Shown in pieces: positions 39,564-48,562 of a stretch of DNA of 64,000 bases; the stretch's first letter is position 1; every line of letters starts with the position of its first letter. The notes under the pieces are model-generated. The model did not search any database, was not told the origin of the DNA, and was given only the letters and a program-made list of their open reading frames with translations. Origin of the DNA: Brevibacterium yomogidense (GTDB lineage: Bacteria; Actinomycetota; Actinomycetes; Actinomycetales; Brevibacteriaceae); the NCBI RefSeq assembly GCF_016107685.1, contig NZ_JABASY010000001.1, positions 152,187 through 216,186 of the forward strand, in the 5' to 3' direction. The position numbers and the translations under genes were made by a program.

Positions 39564-42262
39564 TCGAGCGAGCAGCCCATCTCCTGCGCGAGCTTCACGA
39601 CGCGGATGTAGCCCAGGTGGGAGTATGCCTGCGGGTGGTTGCCCAAGTGCTGCTCGGCGAGCGGGTCGTACTCCTCCGCCAGCAGTCCCGTGGGTCCGCG
39701 CAGCTTGTCGAGCTGTCGGAACAGCGTCCGCGCCTCCTCGTTCCTGCCCGTGAGCAGGAACGCCTCGATGAGCCACGTCGTGCAGATGTGGAAGCCGCCC
39801 TCGAGTCCCGGCAGGCCGTCGTCGTAGCGGTAACGGAAGACCGTGGGCCCCTCCCGCAGTTCGCGTTCGACGGCGTCCACCGTCGCGAGGAAGCGCGGGT
39901 CGTCAGCCGGGAGCATCCCGGACAGGCCCACGAACAGGCACGCGGCGTCGAGGTCGTCGTCATCGTAGGCGACGGTGTACGACTGCGACGTCTCACTCCA
40001 GCCGCGTGCGACGACCTCCTCCGCGATCTCCTCGCGCAGCCCGCGCCATGCGCCCGGCAGCGTCAGACCGAACCGGTCCGCGACCTCGATCGCACGGTCC
40101 AGGGTGACCCAGCACATCACCTTCGTGTACACGTTGTGCTTGGGTGGGCGCCTGGCCTCCCAGATCCCGTGGTCCTCTTCGTCCCAGCGCGCTTCGACGG
40201 CGCTGCCCATCGCGACGAGCAGCTCCCATTCGTCGTCGGCGATCTCCCCGCGGACGGTGACGATGTCGCGCAGCAGTTCCGCGACAGGGCCGAACACGTC
40301 GAGCTGGACCTGGTGCTCCGCCGCGTTGCCGACGCGGACGGGGCGGGAACCGGCGTAGCCCGGCAGGTGTTCCAGCACGGCTTCGGATGTGAGTGCGGAG
40401 CCGTCGACCGCGTAGAGGGGGTGGAGGAACTCCGGGCCCGGGGCCTCGGCGAGGATCCCGCGCAGCCACTGGATGAATCCTTCGGCCTCCGCCGTCGACC
40501 CCAGGTCGAGCAGGGCGCGGACCGTCATGGAGCCGTCGCGCAGCCAGGTGTAGCGGTAGTCCCAGTTGCGGACGCCGCCGATCCCCTCCGGCAGCGAGGT
40601 CGTCGGGGCGGCCAGCACACCGCCGGTGGGTGCGTGGCAGAGGGCGCGCAGCGTGAGCGCGGAGCGCAGCACCCCTTCTCGGACCTGCCCGGGCAGTTCG
40701 AGGGTCCGCGCCCAGTTCTCCCAGAAGCCCTCGGCGAGCACGCGCACCTGGTGCTCGTCACCTGCGAGCACGGAGTCGAGGAAGTCAGACGCGCCGCCGC
40801 ACGCGAACGCCAGCACCAGCTCGCCGCCCGGCAGGTCCGCCGGGACGACGCGGGCGACCGCGGTGTGGGAGCCGTTCTCCTCGATGATCTCGAAGTCGAC
40901 GCCGGGGGCGTGCAGCGCCATCGGCTCGGACGTGTTGTCGACGCGGACGACCCCGTCCTCGAGGTCGAGCGCAGTGGGTGCCGCGCCGTAGTCCAGGCGC
41001 GGCGCGAAACGGATCTCCGCGGGTGCCCTGCCGGTGAGGACGCGCACCAGCACCGTGTCCTGTGAATCGTCCGGCACGGGCGCCAGGTAGTCGGCGACCT
41101 CGAGACCCGCCCACCGGGTCACGACCGTCATCGTGTCGCCCCGGTACCGCTGGGTCAGCGGCCGGGTGCGGGCGACCTCGGCGTCTGTTGCGGTGCCCGT
41201 GTCGACCGGTACGGGGCCGACGGAGAAGTACCCCGCCGCCGAGGTGCCCAAGACCTCCGAGAACACGCTCGCCGAATGCGGCAGCGGGTGCGGCATCCAG
41301 CAGATCCGGCCGTTCGGGTCGACGAGAGCGGTCGAGTGACCGTTGCCCAGGAGGCTGTGGCGTTCGATCGGGATCGACGAGCGGCCGAACAGCCAGGACC
41401 TGCGCAGCTCGAAGAGTGATGCGAGGACGACGCCCACCGTGTACGGGTCCGGGATGCGCATCTCTGCGCGGGTGCCACCGTCCGTGCCCACCCGCAGGCC
41501 CAGGTCGCCGTCGCGCAGTGTGGCGAGTGCGGCCTCGTCGGCCACGTCGTCGCCGATGTAGACGACGGTGTCTGCGCCCAGCCGCTCGCGCAGCGCCTCC
41601 AGCGCGTCGCCCTTGGAGCCGGGGATGACCGTGAGGTCGTAGACGTCGCGGCCCTGGACCGGTTCGATGCCGATCTCCTCGCACGTCGCCGCGACCCACG
41701 CGGCGACGGCTTCCCGCTCCTGCGGGGTCCGGCCCCGCAGGTGCACGGCGGCACCCAGCGGCTTGGACTCGAGGAACACGTCCGGCAGGTCGCGGTGGAG
41801 TTCCAGCAGCGCCGACCGCAGGGCGGTGAGGCGGTCCTCCGTCTCCGGGGCGATGTCGTCGAAGTCGTCGATGCCGAATTCGCCGCCGTGCGACCCGACG
41901 AGGTGCACTTCGCGCGGCAGCCGCGACATCGCGGCGAGGTCACGCAGCGAACGGCCGGAGATGACGGCCGACTGTGTGGACGGGATCGACGACAGGGCAC
42001 GCATCGTCGCGACGTTGAGGTCCAGCGGGAACGCGCGGGAGGGACGGTCGACGAGCGGGGCGATCGTCCCGTCGTAGTCCGTCGCGACGAGCAGCTGCGG
42101 GCTGCGCGCCACCTGCACGAGGCGGGAGAACAGCTCGTCGCCCAGCTCCCGGGCCGCGGCGGCCAGGTCGACGAGGAGCCCGTCGTGGCGCAGCAGGCCG
42201 TCGTCGATCCGCTGCGCGTCGAAGGGTCCGGGGGAGGTGCGGAGAGTCGCAGGGGGCGTCAT
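39560..42262 (-). CDS. Fusion of trehalose-6-phosphate phosphatase and GH15-type glycoside hydrolase
   Basis: A 900-residue two-domain enzyme. Residues 40-285 are an OtsB-type HAD phosphatase, with nucleophile motif VATDYDGTIAPLVD, ISGRSLRDL, the Lys of PGSKGDAL and metal site YIGDDVADEAAL. Residues 295-895 are a glucoamylase-like GH15 domain with RNWDYRYTWLRDGS (substrate subsite), KVMCWVTLDRAI and GLLAEEYDP carrying a catalytic Glu. OtsB makes trehalose from trehalose-6-phosphate, while GH15 trehalases of Actinobacteria cleave it; the fusion puts opposite steps in one chain unless the hydrolase has another target. It is coupled to a DUF308-like protein before and a DUF1990-like protein after, both by 4-nt overlaps. 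Confidence 0.85.
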   Translation of the reverse strand: MTPPATLRTSPGPFDAQRIDDGLLRHDGLLVDLAAAARELGDELFSRLVQVARSPQLLVATDYDGTIAPLVDRPSRAFPLDLNVATMRALSSIPSTQSAVISGRSLRDLAAMSRLPREVHLVGSHGGEFGIDDFDDIAPETEDRLTALRSALLELHRDLPDVFLESKPLGAAVHLRGRTPQEREAVAAWVAATCEEIGIEPVQGRDVYDLTVIPGSKGDALEALRERLGADTVVYIGDDVADEAALATLRDGDLGLRVGTDGGTRAEMRIPDPYTVGVVLASLFELRRSWLFGRSSIPIERHSLLGNGHSTALVDPNGRICWMPHPLPHSASVFSEVLGTSAAGYFSVGPVPVDTGTATDAEVARTRPLTQRYRGDTMTVVTRWAGLEVADYLAPVPDDSQDTVLVRVLTGRAPAEIRFAPRLDYGAAPTALDLEDGVVRVDNTSEPMALHAPGVDFEIIEENGSHTAVARVVPADLPGGELVLAFACGGASDFLDSVLAGDEHQVRVLAEGFWENWARTLELPGQVREGVLRSALTLRALCHAPTGGVLAAPTTSLPEGIGGVRNWDYRYTWLRDGSMTVRALLDLGSTAEAEGFIQWLRGILAEAPGPEFLHPLYAVDGSALTSEAVLEHLPGYAGSRPVRVGNAAEHQVQLDVFGPVAELLRDIVTVRGEIADDEWELLVAMGSAVEARWDEEDHGIWEARRPPKHNVYTKVMCWVTLDRAIEVADRFGLTLPGAWRGLREEIAEEVVARGWSETSQSYTVAYDDDDLDAACLFVGLSGMLPADDPRFLATVDAVERELREGPTVFRYRYDDGLPGLEGGFHICTTWLIEAFLLTGRNEEARTLFRQLDKLRGPTGLLAEEYDPLAEQHLGNHPQAYSHLGYIRVVKLAQEMGCSLE

Positions 42263-42861
42263 GATTCTTCGGCCTCCGCGCCGGCCACCGTGCCCGCGCG
42301 ACCGCAGGATCGACGGGAGTAGCCGCCCACCAGGGAGAAGACGCCGGCGATCATCGCGGCGGCCCCGGTGAAGCCGAGCACGCTCAGGGCGTTCATCTCC
42401 GTGCCCGCGAGCACGACGACACCCAGGAGCACGTGGATGCCTCCGACGATGAGGAAGTCTGAGCTCATGCGCTCATCGCGGTGGGTCCGCCAGATCCACA
42501 GCTCGATGAGTCCGTGGAGGACCGCCCACACGGCGATCGCGGCGCGCAGCTGGCCCGTCGCGTCCGCCAGCAGGAGGAACACGATGCCGGGGACGACCAC
42601 GACGGCCTGTCCCAGCAGCGGCATGCGCATGTCCGTCTGGGTGCGCAGTCCCTGCGCGAGGACGAGGACGCCGTGCAGGGCGAGGTAGGCGAGCAGGAGC
42701 ACGTCGACGGTCGTCACTGCGATGTTGAGGTTCGTGGGCGAGCCGATCTGCTCGCGCGGCCAGAAGACCGTGACGAGCCCGAAGACGACGGCGAGGCCGC
42801 CACGGAGCACCATCCAGGTGCCGAGCGAGCGCTGGGGCGAAGAATCCGAGGTCGAGATCAC
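42259..42861 (-). CDS. HdeD/DUF308-like membrane protein
   Basis: A 200-residue protein with six hydrophobic helices in three pairs (VLRGGLAVVFGLVTVFWP, LLLAYLALHGVLVLAQGL, AVVVVPGIVFLLLA, AIAVWAVLHGLIELWIW, FLIVGGIHVLLGVVVLAG, LGFTGAAAMIAGVFSLVGG), the pattern of HdeD-like DUF308 proteins. The family has been linked to acid resistance in enteric bacteria, but its role here is unknown. Its stop overlaps the start of the trehalose fusion gene by 4 nt, so it is the first gene of that operon. Confidence 0.75.
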   Translation of the reverse strand: MISTSDSSPQRSLGTWMVLRGGLAVVFGLVTVFWPREQIGSPTNLNIAVTTVDVLLLAYLALHGVLVLAQGLRTQTDMRMPLLGQAVVVVPGIVFLLLADATGQLRAAIAVWAVLHGLIELWIWRTHRDERMSSDFLIVGGIHVLLGVVVLAGTEMNALSVLGFTGAAAMIAGVFSLVGGYSRRSCGRAGTVAGAEAEES

Positions 42862-43002
42862 TGGGCCAAGTCTAGCGATGTCGTTCTGGGCGCGGGCTGA
42901 GGACCGGAAGAACGGCCGCTCTCACGCTCCCGACAGCGTGGAGACTGCAGGCGTTCACCCCGCGGCAACCGTCACGGCATTCGCACCTTCTACGGTGCGA
43001 CC

Positions 43003-43731
43003 ATGGCTCGTCCGCACAGCGTGCCCCGCTACGTCGACGCGGCCCGCGAGGTCCCCGTGGGTCGCACCGCCCTGTGGTTGTGCCTGGGGCTGGGCACGGG
43101 AATGGTGATGGGTGAACTCGCGAATCTGATTCTGCGCGGGACGCTCGGACTCCCCGACGCGGCGGGCGCTTCTCCCCCGGTGGCTGCCGCCCTCGCGCTG
43201 TGGCCGTGGGGGCTGGCCCTGGCGGCGAAAGCACTGCTGCTGGCGGGCATGCGACCGGCGGCCCGGATCGCGCTCGATCGCAGGACCGCCGCCCACCTGC
43301 GCCGCACCGGCGCCCCGGCGATCGCCACCGTGCTGCACGCGTCGGCGCCGAGCCCTGGACCGCAGGCGGCGGTCGACGTCACACTGCTGGTCGTCACGCA
43401 CGCCGGGCGGATGTTCGCCACGGACGTCCACTGGACGCTCGACCCCGTCGACGCCGGGACGCTGCGGAGGAGGACCGTCGTGCCCGTGCGGATCGACCCG
43501 TCCGCGCCCCACCGCACCGTGCTCGACACCCTGGCGGATTCACGCGGCTCCGTCGTGGGGGCCAACTCAGTCACAGGGGAGGATTCACGCGTACCTGCCG
43601 TGGGAGTGGACCCGGCCGCGGCGTTCTCCGCGCGCCGTCGCCTCCGGCAGGCTGTCGGGCGCTTGCGACGGTCGTCGCGCGTGGCGGTGGTCGCGGGAGC
43701 GCTCGCGGGCCTGCTGCTCGTCGTGCTCTGA
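43003..43731 (+). CDS. Membrane protein of unknown function
   Basis: A 242-residue protein starting at ATG 43003. Two hydrophobic helices lie near residues 22-40 (TALWLCLGLGTGMVMGELANL) and 63-82 (ALALWPWGLALAAKALLLAG), followed by a soluble domain (residues 90-200) with predicted strands (VDVTLLVVTHAGRMFATDVHWTL) and a C-terminal helix (VAVVAGALAGLLLVVL) after Arg-rich RLRQAVGRLRRSSR. The middle domain could be a small beta-fold, but I cannot name it. It converges on the TRIC-type channel gene. Confidence 0.6.
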   Translation: MARPHSVPRYVDAAREVPVGRTALWLCLGLGTGMVMGELANLILRGTLGLPDAAGASPPVAAALALWPWGLALAAKALLLAGMRPAARIALDRRTAAHLRRTGAPAIATVLHASAPSPGPQAAVDVTLLVVTHAGRMFATDVHWTLDPVDAGTLRRRTVVPVRIDPSAPHRTVLDTLADSRGSVVGANSVTGEDSRVPAVGVDPAAAFSARRRLRQAVGRLRRSSRVAVVAGALAGLLLVVL

Positions 43732-43762
43732 GGGGCACGGGCACGCGTGGGGTCCGCTCAGA

Positions 43763-44485
43763 TCAGTCGATGTCGTCGAATCGACGGGTCCGGCGAGGAG
43801 CGAAGACTCCGCGATCGCGTTCGGGCGGCCTGCGGAACACGGACAGGTTCCGGCCGAGGACCGCACGGTACGACCACCCGCGCATGGGTGACGGGACCCG
43901 CCATTCGAGGCGCCACGCGAGCATGCGGAACGTGAAGACCAGGACGGCGATCACCAGCGCCCACCACGGCTCGAACCAGCCCAGTTCCTCGATGAGCGCC
44001 ATGAGGCTCGCGCCGACGATCCCGGGGAGGATGTACAGGTCGGAACCATTGAAGACGGCCGGGATCTCGTTCGCCAGGACGTCGCGGATCATGCCGCCGC
44101 CCACACCGGTGAGGACGCCCAGGAGGATCGCCGAGGCGACGGGGACGCCCGCCTCCCACGCGATCGTCGTGCCGGTCGTGACGAAGACTCCCAGGCCCAG
44201 CGCGTCGAACGCGATGATGGGGACGCGTGCATGGAGCGCCCGCCGACCCAGCAGGTACACCGTGAGGGCGGAGATGACCGGCGGGATGAGGTAGATGGGC
44301 TCCTGGAGGGAGTTCGGGACCCGCCCCAGCATCACATCCCGCATGATGCCGCCTCCCAGACCCACCGCGAGTCCGAGCACCAGGCTGCCCATGATGTCGA
44401 TGTTCTTCCGCGCGGCCAGCAGATTGCCGGAGGCGGCGAAGGCGAGGACCCCCAGGAGGTCGAGCGCGAGCATGAGCGGTTCCAC
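43763..44485 (-). CDS. TRIC-type cation channel family protein
   Basis: A 240-residue membrane protein with seven hydrophobic helices in a two-fold repeat. The repeated motif GLGGGIMRDVMLG in the first half and GVGGGMIRDVLAN in the second is diagnostic of prokaryotic TRIC (formerly YadS/UPF0126) channels, which form trimers conducting K+ or Na+. Both GGG-MRD motifs are intact. A basic C-terminal extension of about 40 residues is not conserved. It stands alone and diverges from the aminotransferase gene. Confidence 0.9.
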   Translation of the reverse strand: MEPLMLALDLLGVLAFAASGNLLAARKNIDIMGSLVLGLAVGLGGGIMRDVMLGRVPNSLQEPIYLIPPVISALTVYLLGRRALHARVPIIAFDALGLGVFVTTGTTIAWEAGVPVASAILLGVLTGVGGGMIRDVLANEIPAVFNGSDLYILPGIVGASLMALIEELGWFEPWWALVIAVLVFTFRMLAWRLEWRVPSPMRGWSYRAVLGRNLSVFRRPPERDRGVFAPRRTRRFDDID

Positions 44486-44660
44486 GCGTCCAGGATATCC
44501 GGGCGAGTCATCCCAGTTTCCTCATACCAATGAGAACCCATGGGACGAGCGGAAAGGAAGCCAGTTCATACCTTTTACGACGCGACTTTCCGTGCGCCGG
44601 CTCGTAGCCTGGATGCGACCCGGACGACCACCTCGGCGTCCAAGAATCTTCCCCGAAGGG

Positions 44661-45896
44661 ATGAACGTGTTCTCGCAGTCCTCCAAACTCGCCAACGTGC
44701 TCTACGACATCCGGGGCCCGGTCCTCGAAGAGGCGGACCGCATGGAGGCGGCAGGCCACCGCATCCTCAAGCTCAACATCGGGAACCCGGCCCCGTTCGG
44801 GTTCGAAGCACCCGACTCGATCCTCGTCGACATGATCAAGCACCTGCCGGAAGCGCAGGGGTACAGCGATTCGCGCGGCATCCTCTCCGCCCGGCGCGCC
44901 GTCGTCCAGTACTACGAGACGAAGGGGATCCGCTCGCTCGACGCGGACGACGTCTACCTGGGAAACGGGGTGAGCGAACTCATCACCCTCGCGCTGCAGG
45001 CCCTGTGCGACCCGGGTGACGAGATCCTCGTGCCGATGCCGGACTACCCGCTGTGGACGGCCTCGGTCGCGCTGTCCGGCGGCACGCCGGTCCACTACCG
45101 GTGCGCGGAGGACGCGGGCTGGGTGCCCGACCTCGAGGACATCGCCGCGAAGATCACCCCCCGCACCCGCGCGATCGTCGTCATCAACCCGAACAACCCG
45201 ACGGGTGCCGTGTACTCGCGGGAGACGCTCGAAGGGCTCGTGAAGCTCGCCCGGGAGAACGACCTCCTAGTGTTCGCGGACGAGATCTACGAGAAGATCA
45301 CCTACGGCGACGCGAAGATGATCAACCTCGCGACGATCACCGGGGACGACGTCCTCTGCCTCACGTTCTCCGGCCTGTCGAAGGCGTACCGCATCGCCGG
45401 GTACCGGTCCGGCTGGCTCGCGATCACGGGACCCCTGCACGCGGCCGGCAGCTACCTCGAGGGGATCAGACTGCTCGCGAACATGCGGATGTGCTCGAAC
45501 GTCCCCGCGCAGCACGCGATCCAGGCGGCACTGGGCGGACACCAGTCGATCGAGGACCTCGTCCTGCCCACGGGCCGGCTGGGCGCACAGATGGATCTCG
45601 CCGCCGGGAAGCTCAATGCGATCGACGGGGTGAGCGCCCAACCGGCGGACGGTGCGCTGTACCTGTTCGCGAAGCTGGACGTGGAGAGGTTCGGGATCGT
45701 CGACGACGAACGGTTCGCGCTCGACCTGCTGCGGGAGCAGAAGATCCTCGTCTCCCACGGCCGCGCCTTCAACTGGGACAAGCCCGACCACTTCCGGCTC
45801 GTCACCCTGCCAGGTGTCGAAGTGCTCGATGAAGCGCTGGACCGGCTGGCGGAATTCCTCGACGGCTACGAGCAGAGGATGGACCTCGCGGCGTGA
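44661..45896 (+). CDS. Alanine-type aminotransferase (fold type I)
   Basis: A 411-residue PLP enzyme of the AlaA/AlaT group that forms alanine from pyruvate and glutamate. LNIGNPAPFGFEAPD opens the family pattern, INPNNPTGAVYS is the conserved Asn/Pro block, LTFSGLSKAYRIAGYRSGW carries the cofactor lysine, and FRLVTLP near the C-terminus has the carboxylate-binding Arg. The start is taken at ATG 44661, with GAAGGG directly before it; the GTG two codons later has better spacing. It ends 7 nt before the left repeat of the island, so it is the native gene flanking the insertion. Confidence 0.88.
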   Translation: MNVFSQSSKLANVLYDIRGPVLEEADRMEAAGHRILKLNIGNPAPFGFEAPDSILVDMIKHLPEAQGYSDSRGILSARRAVVQYYETKGIRSLDADDVYLGNGVSELITLALQALCDPGDEILVPMPDYPLWTASVALSGGTPVHYRCAEDAGWVPDLEDIAAKITPRTRAIVVINPNNPTGAVYSRETLEGLVKLARENDLLVFADEIYEKITYGDAKMINLATITGDDVLCLTFSGLSKAYRIAGYRSGWLAITGPLHAAGSYLEGIRLLANMRMCSNVPAQHAIQAALGGHQSIEDLVLPTGRLGAQMDLAAGKLNAIDGVSAQPADGALYLFAKLDVERFGIVDDERFALDLLREQKILVSHGRAFNWDKPDHFRLVTLPGVEVLDEALDRLAEFLDGYEQRMDLAA

Positions 45897-45903
45897 GGGG
45901 CGA

Positions 45904-45925
45904 CCTCACCGCGTGAGGGCGCGCG
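45904..45925. repeat. Left copy of the 22-bp direct repeat flanking the island
   Basis: It begins CCTCACCGCGTGAGG, which can itself fold as a 6-bp hairpin around CGC, and ends in GCGCGCG. The first base outside differs from the right copy on both sides, so the repeat is exactly 22 bp. Confidence 0.9.
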
Positions 45926-45930
45926 TCAAA

Positions 45931-45951
45931 GCGCAGTCCCACTCACTGCGC
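45931..45951 (-). terminator. Hairpin overlapping the end of the island dehydrogenase gene
   Basis: GCGCAGT (45931-45937) pairs with ACTGCGC (45945-45951) around 7 nt, overlapping the stop codon at 45943-45945. On the minus strand it is followed by a short T-run (TTTGA), so it is a plausible terminator for the left operon. Confidence 0.5.
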
Positions 45952-46722
45952 GGTGTATCCCCCGTCAATCGTGAGCTGCGTACCAGTGACAAAGCGCGCC
46001 TCGTCCGAACACAGGTACAAGTACCCGTCTGCGATGTCCCGCGGTTCACCCAGGTGACCAAGGGGGTGCCTGTCTGCGAATTCCCGCGTGTACTCCTCCA
46101 CTGTCTGCCCGTTCTGCGCGGCGTCGACTGCCGCCATCGGTGACTGGACGTAGCCAGGGTGGACGGAGTTCACGCGGATCGGCAGGTTCTGCTCAGCGCA
46201 GTACAGGGCGGCAGCCTTGGTCATGAGCGTCACCGCGCCCTTCGCGGCACAATAGGCGAAGAACCGCGATTCGCCGACGAGGCCGTCTACTGAAGAAGCA
46301 TTGGCGATCGCGCACGGCTCACCGGTCCGCGCCATCGCCTCGATAGCGAGCTGCATCCCGTAGTAGACACTCGTCTGGTTCGTCGCGATCACCCGGTCCC
46401 AGTGTTCGGCTGTCGTCTCTGCGATGGAGAGGCTGCAGGAAATCCCGGCGTTGTTCACGAGAATGTTGAGCTTGCCGAACCTCTTCTCGGTGAAGGAGAT
46501 GCAGTCCTTCCACTCATCGAGGTCGGTTACATCAAGTCTCAAGAACTCCGCACTGCCGCCTGCCGCTCGGATCGACTCGGCCTGTGCCCCGCCGAGATCC
46601 TCGTTCACATCCGCGACGACGACGTGTGCGCCCTCTGCGGCGAACAGCTCCGAAGTCGCCGCACCGATGCCCCGTGCGGCACCGGTGATGATGGCGGTCT
46701 TGTCTGCTAGGCGTAGTCCCAT
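45943..46722 (-). CDS. Short-chain dehydrogenase/reductase of the island (left operon)
   Basis: A 259-residue classical SDR. TGAARGIGAA binds NAD(P), with an Asp in VVADVNED favouring NAD. NNAG and the catalytic Ser and YCAAKG (YxxxK) are present. PGYVQSPM and the C-terminal VTGTQLTIDGGY are standard. It resembles cyclohexanol/3-alpha-hydroxysteroid-type secondary-alcohol dehydrogenases. Its ATG shares one base with the stop of the transporter gene (TGATG). It probably oxidises the imported alcohol to a ketone or reduces the reverse product; the substrate is unknown. Confidence 0.85.
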   Translation of the reverse strand: MGLRLADKTAIITGAARGIGAATSELFAAEGAHVVVADVNEDLGGAQAESIRAAGGSAEFLRLDVTDLDEWKDCISFTEKRFGKLNILVNNAGISCSLSIAETTAEHWDRVIATNQTSVYYGMQLAIEAMARTGEPCAIANASSVDGLVGESRFFAYCAAKGAVTLMTKAAALYCAEQNLPIRVNSVHPGYVQSPMAAVDAAQNGQTVEEYTREFADRHPLGHLGEPRDIADGYLYLCSDEARFVTGTQLTIDGGYTAQ

Positions 46723-48152
46723 CAGCTAGCTTCCTCCACCGCACCCCGCCGACTGGACCGCGTAGGAAGGAACCGCTTCATGAGCTTTGTGCTTATGACG
46801 TAGACGAGCCCTCCCACGATCACCGACGGGATCGCTGCGGTGGTGTATTGGAAGAACGCCGCATTCGGAACGTACGTGTTCGGATTGAGGATGGCCGCAT
46901 ACGTCAGGGTGCCCAGAATCAGGCCGAGGATCCCCGCCGGGTTGAAGCCGCCGAAGTACCAGTAGGCCGATTCCCGTCCGGGCTGGTAGAGGGCAGCGAC
47001 GGACAGCGTCTTCCGGCGGCCCAGGATGTACCAGTCGGCGATCTGCACACCGATCATGGGGCCGAGCATCATCCCCAGATAGGCCATGAAGACGGGAACG
47101 TTGTCGAAGATCAGGTGTGGTATCAGGACGATGCACAAAAGCATGGGTGTCGAGACGAACACGACGATCGTGTTCCAGGAGACCTTCCGACCGAGCCCGC
47201 GCGTCTGCTTGATCGCAAGTGTGGAGACGAAGATTCCGACCAGGGTAGAACCCAAGTTGGCCAGAGCAATGAAGATCAGGACGACGATCGCAGTGAAGTC
47301 GCCCGCGATCATCGGTGCCCAGATGGTGGGATCCGGTTCCCCAGTCATGAGCGCCCCGAAAAGACTGACCGAAGCCACCACTGCCCAGGCCAGGCCCAAA
47401 CCGACCATGGTCGGCAGAATCGTCTTTCCCGCCTTCGACACCATACGGACCATTCCACCCATGTAGCCCCACCAGCCGAAGGTGCCCGCGACCAGCAGCT
47501 CGAAGACGCTCGTGTAGTTCACGCCGAAGCTGTCCGTAGGGTCGAGCGGCGCGGCGGTGGCGATAGCAGACCAGCCGAACTGGTCCAGGAGCAGATACAG
47601 CAGCCAGCCGGTCAGGATGACGATGCAGATAGCGATTGTCGGACCGGTCTTACTCAGCGACCTCGCCCCGCGAGTCACGAGGAAGGCGAGAACCACCAGG
47701 CCTCCGGCCGAGAAGAGGGTCGCGACAAGGCCCCGGGATCCTTCGCCGGCGACGCCGAGCACGATCATCGCCGAAGCCGCAGCACGGCCGAAAAAGATCA
47801 TGAGGACCGTATTCCAGCCGATCGACGTGAACAGGAGGAGGCCAAGCCCGATCACCGCCCCACGGCTGCCCAACTGGGGCTTCGTTGACGTCGTAGTCTC
47901 GATGCCGTGCTTCGTGGCAGCCGGCACAGTGGCCAAGTTCACCAGCATCTGGCCGAGGAGAGCCCCTGCTGTCATGGCGATCATTCCGGCGACTGCGCCG
48001 ACGTAGAGTGCCGCGGATCCGCCGATGACGAAGGACCACGTGGCGACGCCGGTGCTCGTGCAGACGGCGGCGAGGACGAGCGGCTTCCAGTTCCGCTCGC
48101 CGAGCGGGAGTGGCAAGCTGCTGCGAGCGATGCGCGTAGTTCTTGGCTGCAT
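46722..48152 (-). CDS. NCS1-family (nucleobase/allantoin-type) cation symporter
   Basis: A 476-residue transporter with about twelve hydrophobic helices and the LeuT-like NCS1 layout. The N-terminal block RNWKPLVLAAVCTSTGVATW, the helix VNLATVPAATKHGI and MMLGPMIGVQIADWYILGRR near helix 10 are characteristic. NCS1 carriers import hydantoins, purines, pyrimidines or allantoin with Na+ or H+. That is unexpected next to an acetone-carboxylase-like operon and suggests a polar heterocycle or related substrate. A 47-residue membrane microprotein precedes it by 2 nt. The substrate cannot be predicted from sequence. Confidence 0.85.
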   Translation of the reverse strand: MQPRTTRIARSSLPLPLGERNWKPLVLAAVCTSTGVATWSFVIGGSAALYVGAVAGMIAMTAGALLGQMLVNLATVPAATKHGIETTTSTKPQLGSRGAVIGLGLLLFTSIGWNTVLMIFFGRAAASAMIVLGVAGEGSRGLVATLFSAGGLVVLAFLVTRGARSLSKTGPTIAICIVILTGWLLYLLLDQFGWSAIATAAPLDPTDSFGVNYTSVFELLVAGTFGWWGYMGGMVRMVSKAGKTILPTMVGLGLAWAVVASVSLFGALMTGEPDPTIWAPMIAGDFTAIVVLIFIALANLGSTLVGIFVSTLAIKQTRGLGRKVSWNTIVVFVSTPMLLCIVLIPHLIFDNVPVFMAYLGMMLGPMIGVQIADWYILGRRKTLSVAALYQPGRESAYWYFGGFNPAGILGLILGTLTYAAILNPNTYVPNAAFFQYTTAAIPSVIVGGLVYVISTKLMKRFLPTRSSRRGAVEEAS

Positions 48153-48154
48153 AT

Positions 48155-48298
48155 TCACATCGCCCCTAAGGCGAGCAGGACAGCGGGTACGGCAATCCCG
48201 AGGATCGCCAGGAGAACGTAGTCGCCCCTGGAGTACTCCTCTCCGGTTGGAGCGCTGTCCAACGACACCAGATCGATCTCGATTTCCTCGTCGAGCAC
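48155..48298 (-). CDS. 47-residue membrane microprotein preceding the NCS1 transporter
   Basis: A GTG start with GGAAGAGG 4 nt upstream opens a frame ending in TGA 2 nt before the transporter ATG. The N-terminal half is acidic (LDEEIEIDLVSLD and GEEYSRGD), and the C-terminal half is one membrane helix (YVLLAILGIAVPAVLLALGAM). The geometry suggests an accessory subunit or regulator of the transporter. No known family is recognised. It is absent from standard ORF calls because of its length and GTG start. Confidence 0.6.
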   Translation of the reverse strand: MLDEEIEIDLVSLDSAPTGEEYSRGDYVLLAILGIAVPAVLLALGAM

Positions 48299-48317
48299 AA
48301 TTCCTCTTCCACCCAAC

Positions 48318-48336
48318 GACTACGCGACGCGTAGTC
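48318..48336. promoter_or_regulatory. Operator-like palindrome upstream of the transporter operon
   Basis: GACTACGCG and CGCGTAGTC (48318-48326 with 48328-48336) are perfect 9-bp arms around a single A. The site is 20 nt upstream of the microprotein start, overlapping where a minus-strand promoter would be. Confidence 0.6.
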
Positions 48337-48533
48337 AATCAGGATTTGAGTGCCTGTTTGAGCAATTCGCAACACATTCGATTACGCATTGCGGCGTATC
48401 CGTGGCCAGGCTCACATCGTCGCGGGGGAAAGTCAACCCTCACCTGGAGCGCCGCCGACCGCGGGGAGGGTGACGACGGTCACCGCGGAACCTGGCCACG
48501 AAACACGCCCCTATTTTGCACCTATGGTTGACT

Positions 48534-48562
48534 TTGCGTAGCTCGCAGGGGGAGCCTATATG
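48534..48562 (+). promoter_or_regulatory. Candidate promoter of the carboxylase operon
   Basis: TTGCGT (48534-48539) and TATATG (48557-48562) are separated by 17 nt, a good sigma-A-type spacing. A TACGC half-site overlaps the -35 box, which would suit repression. Confidence 0.5.
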
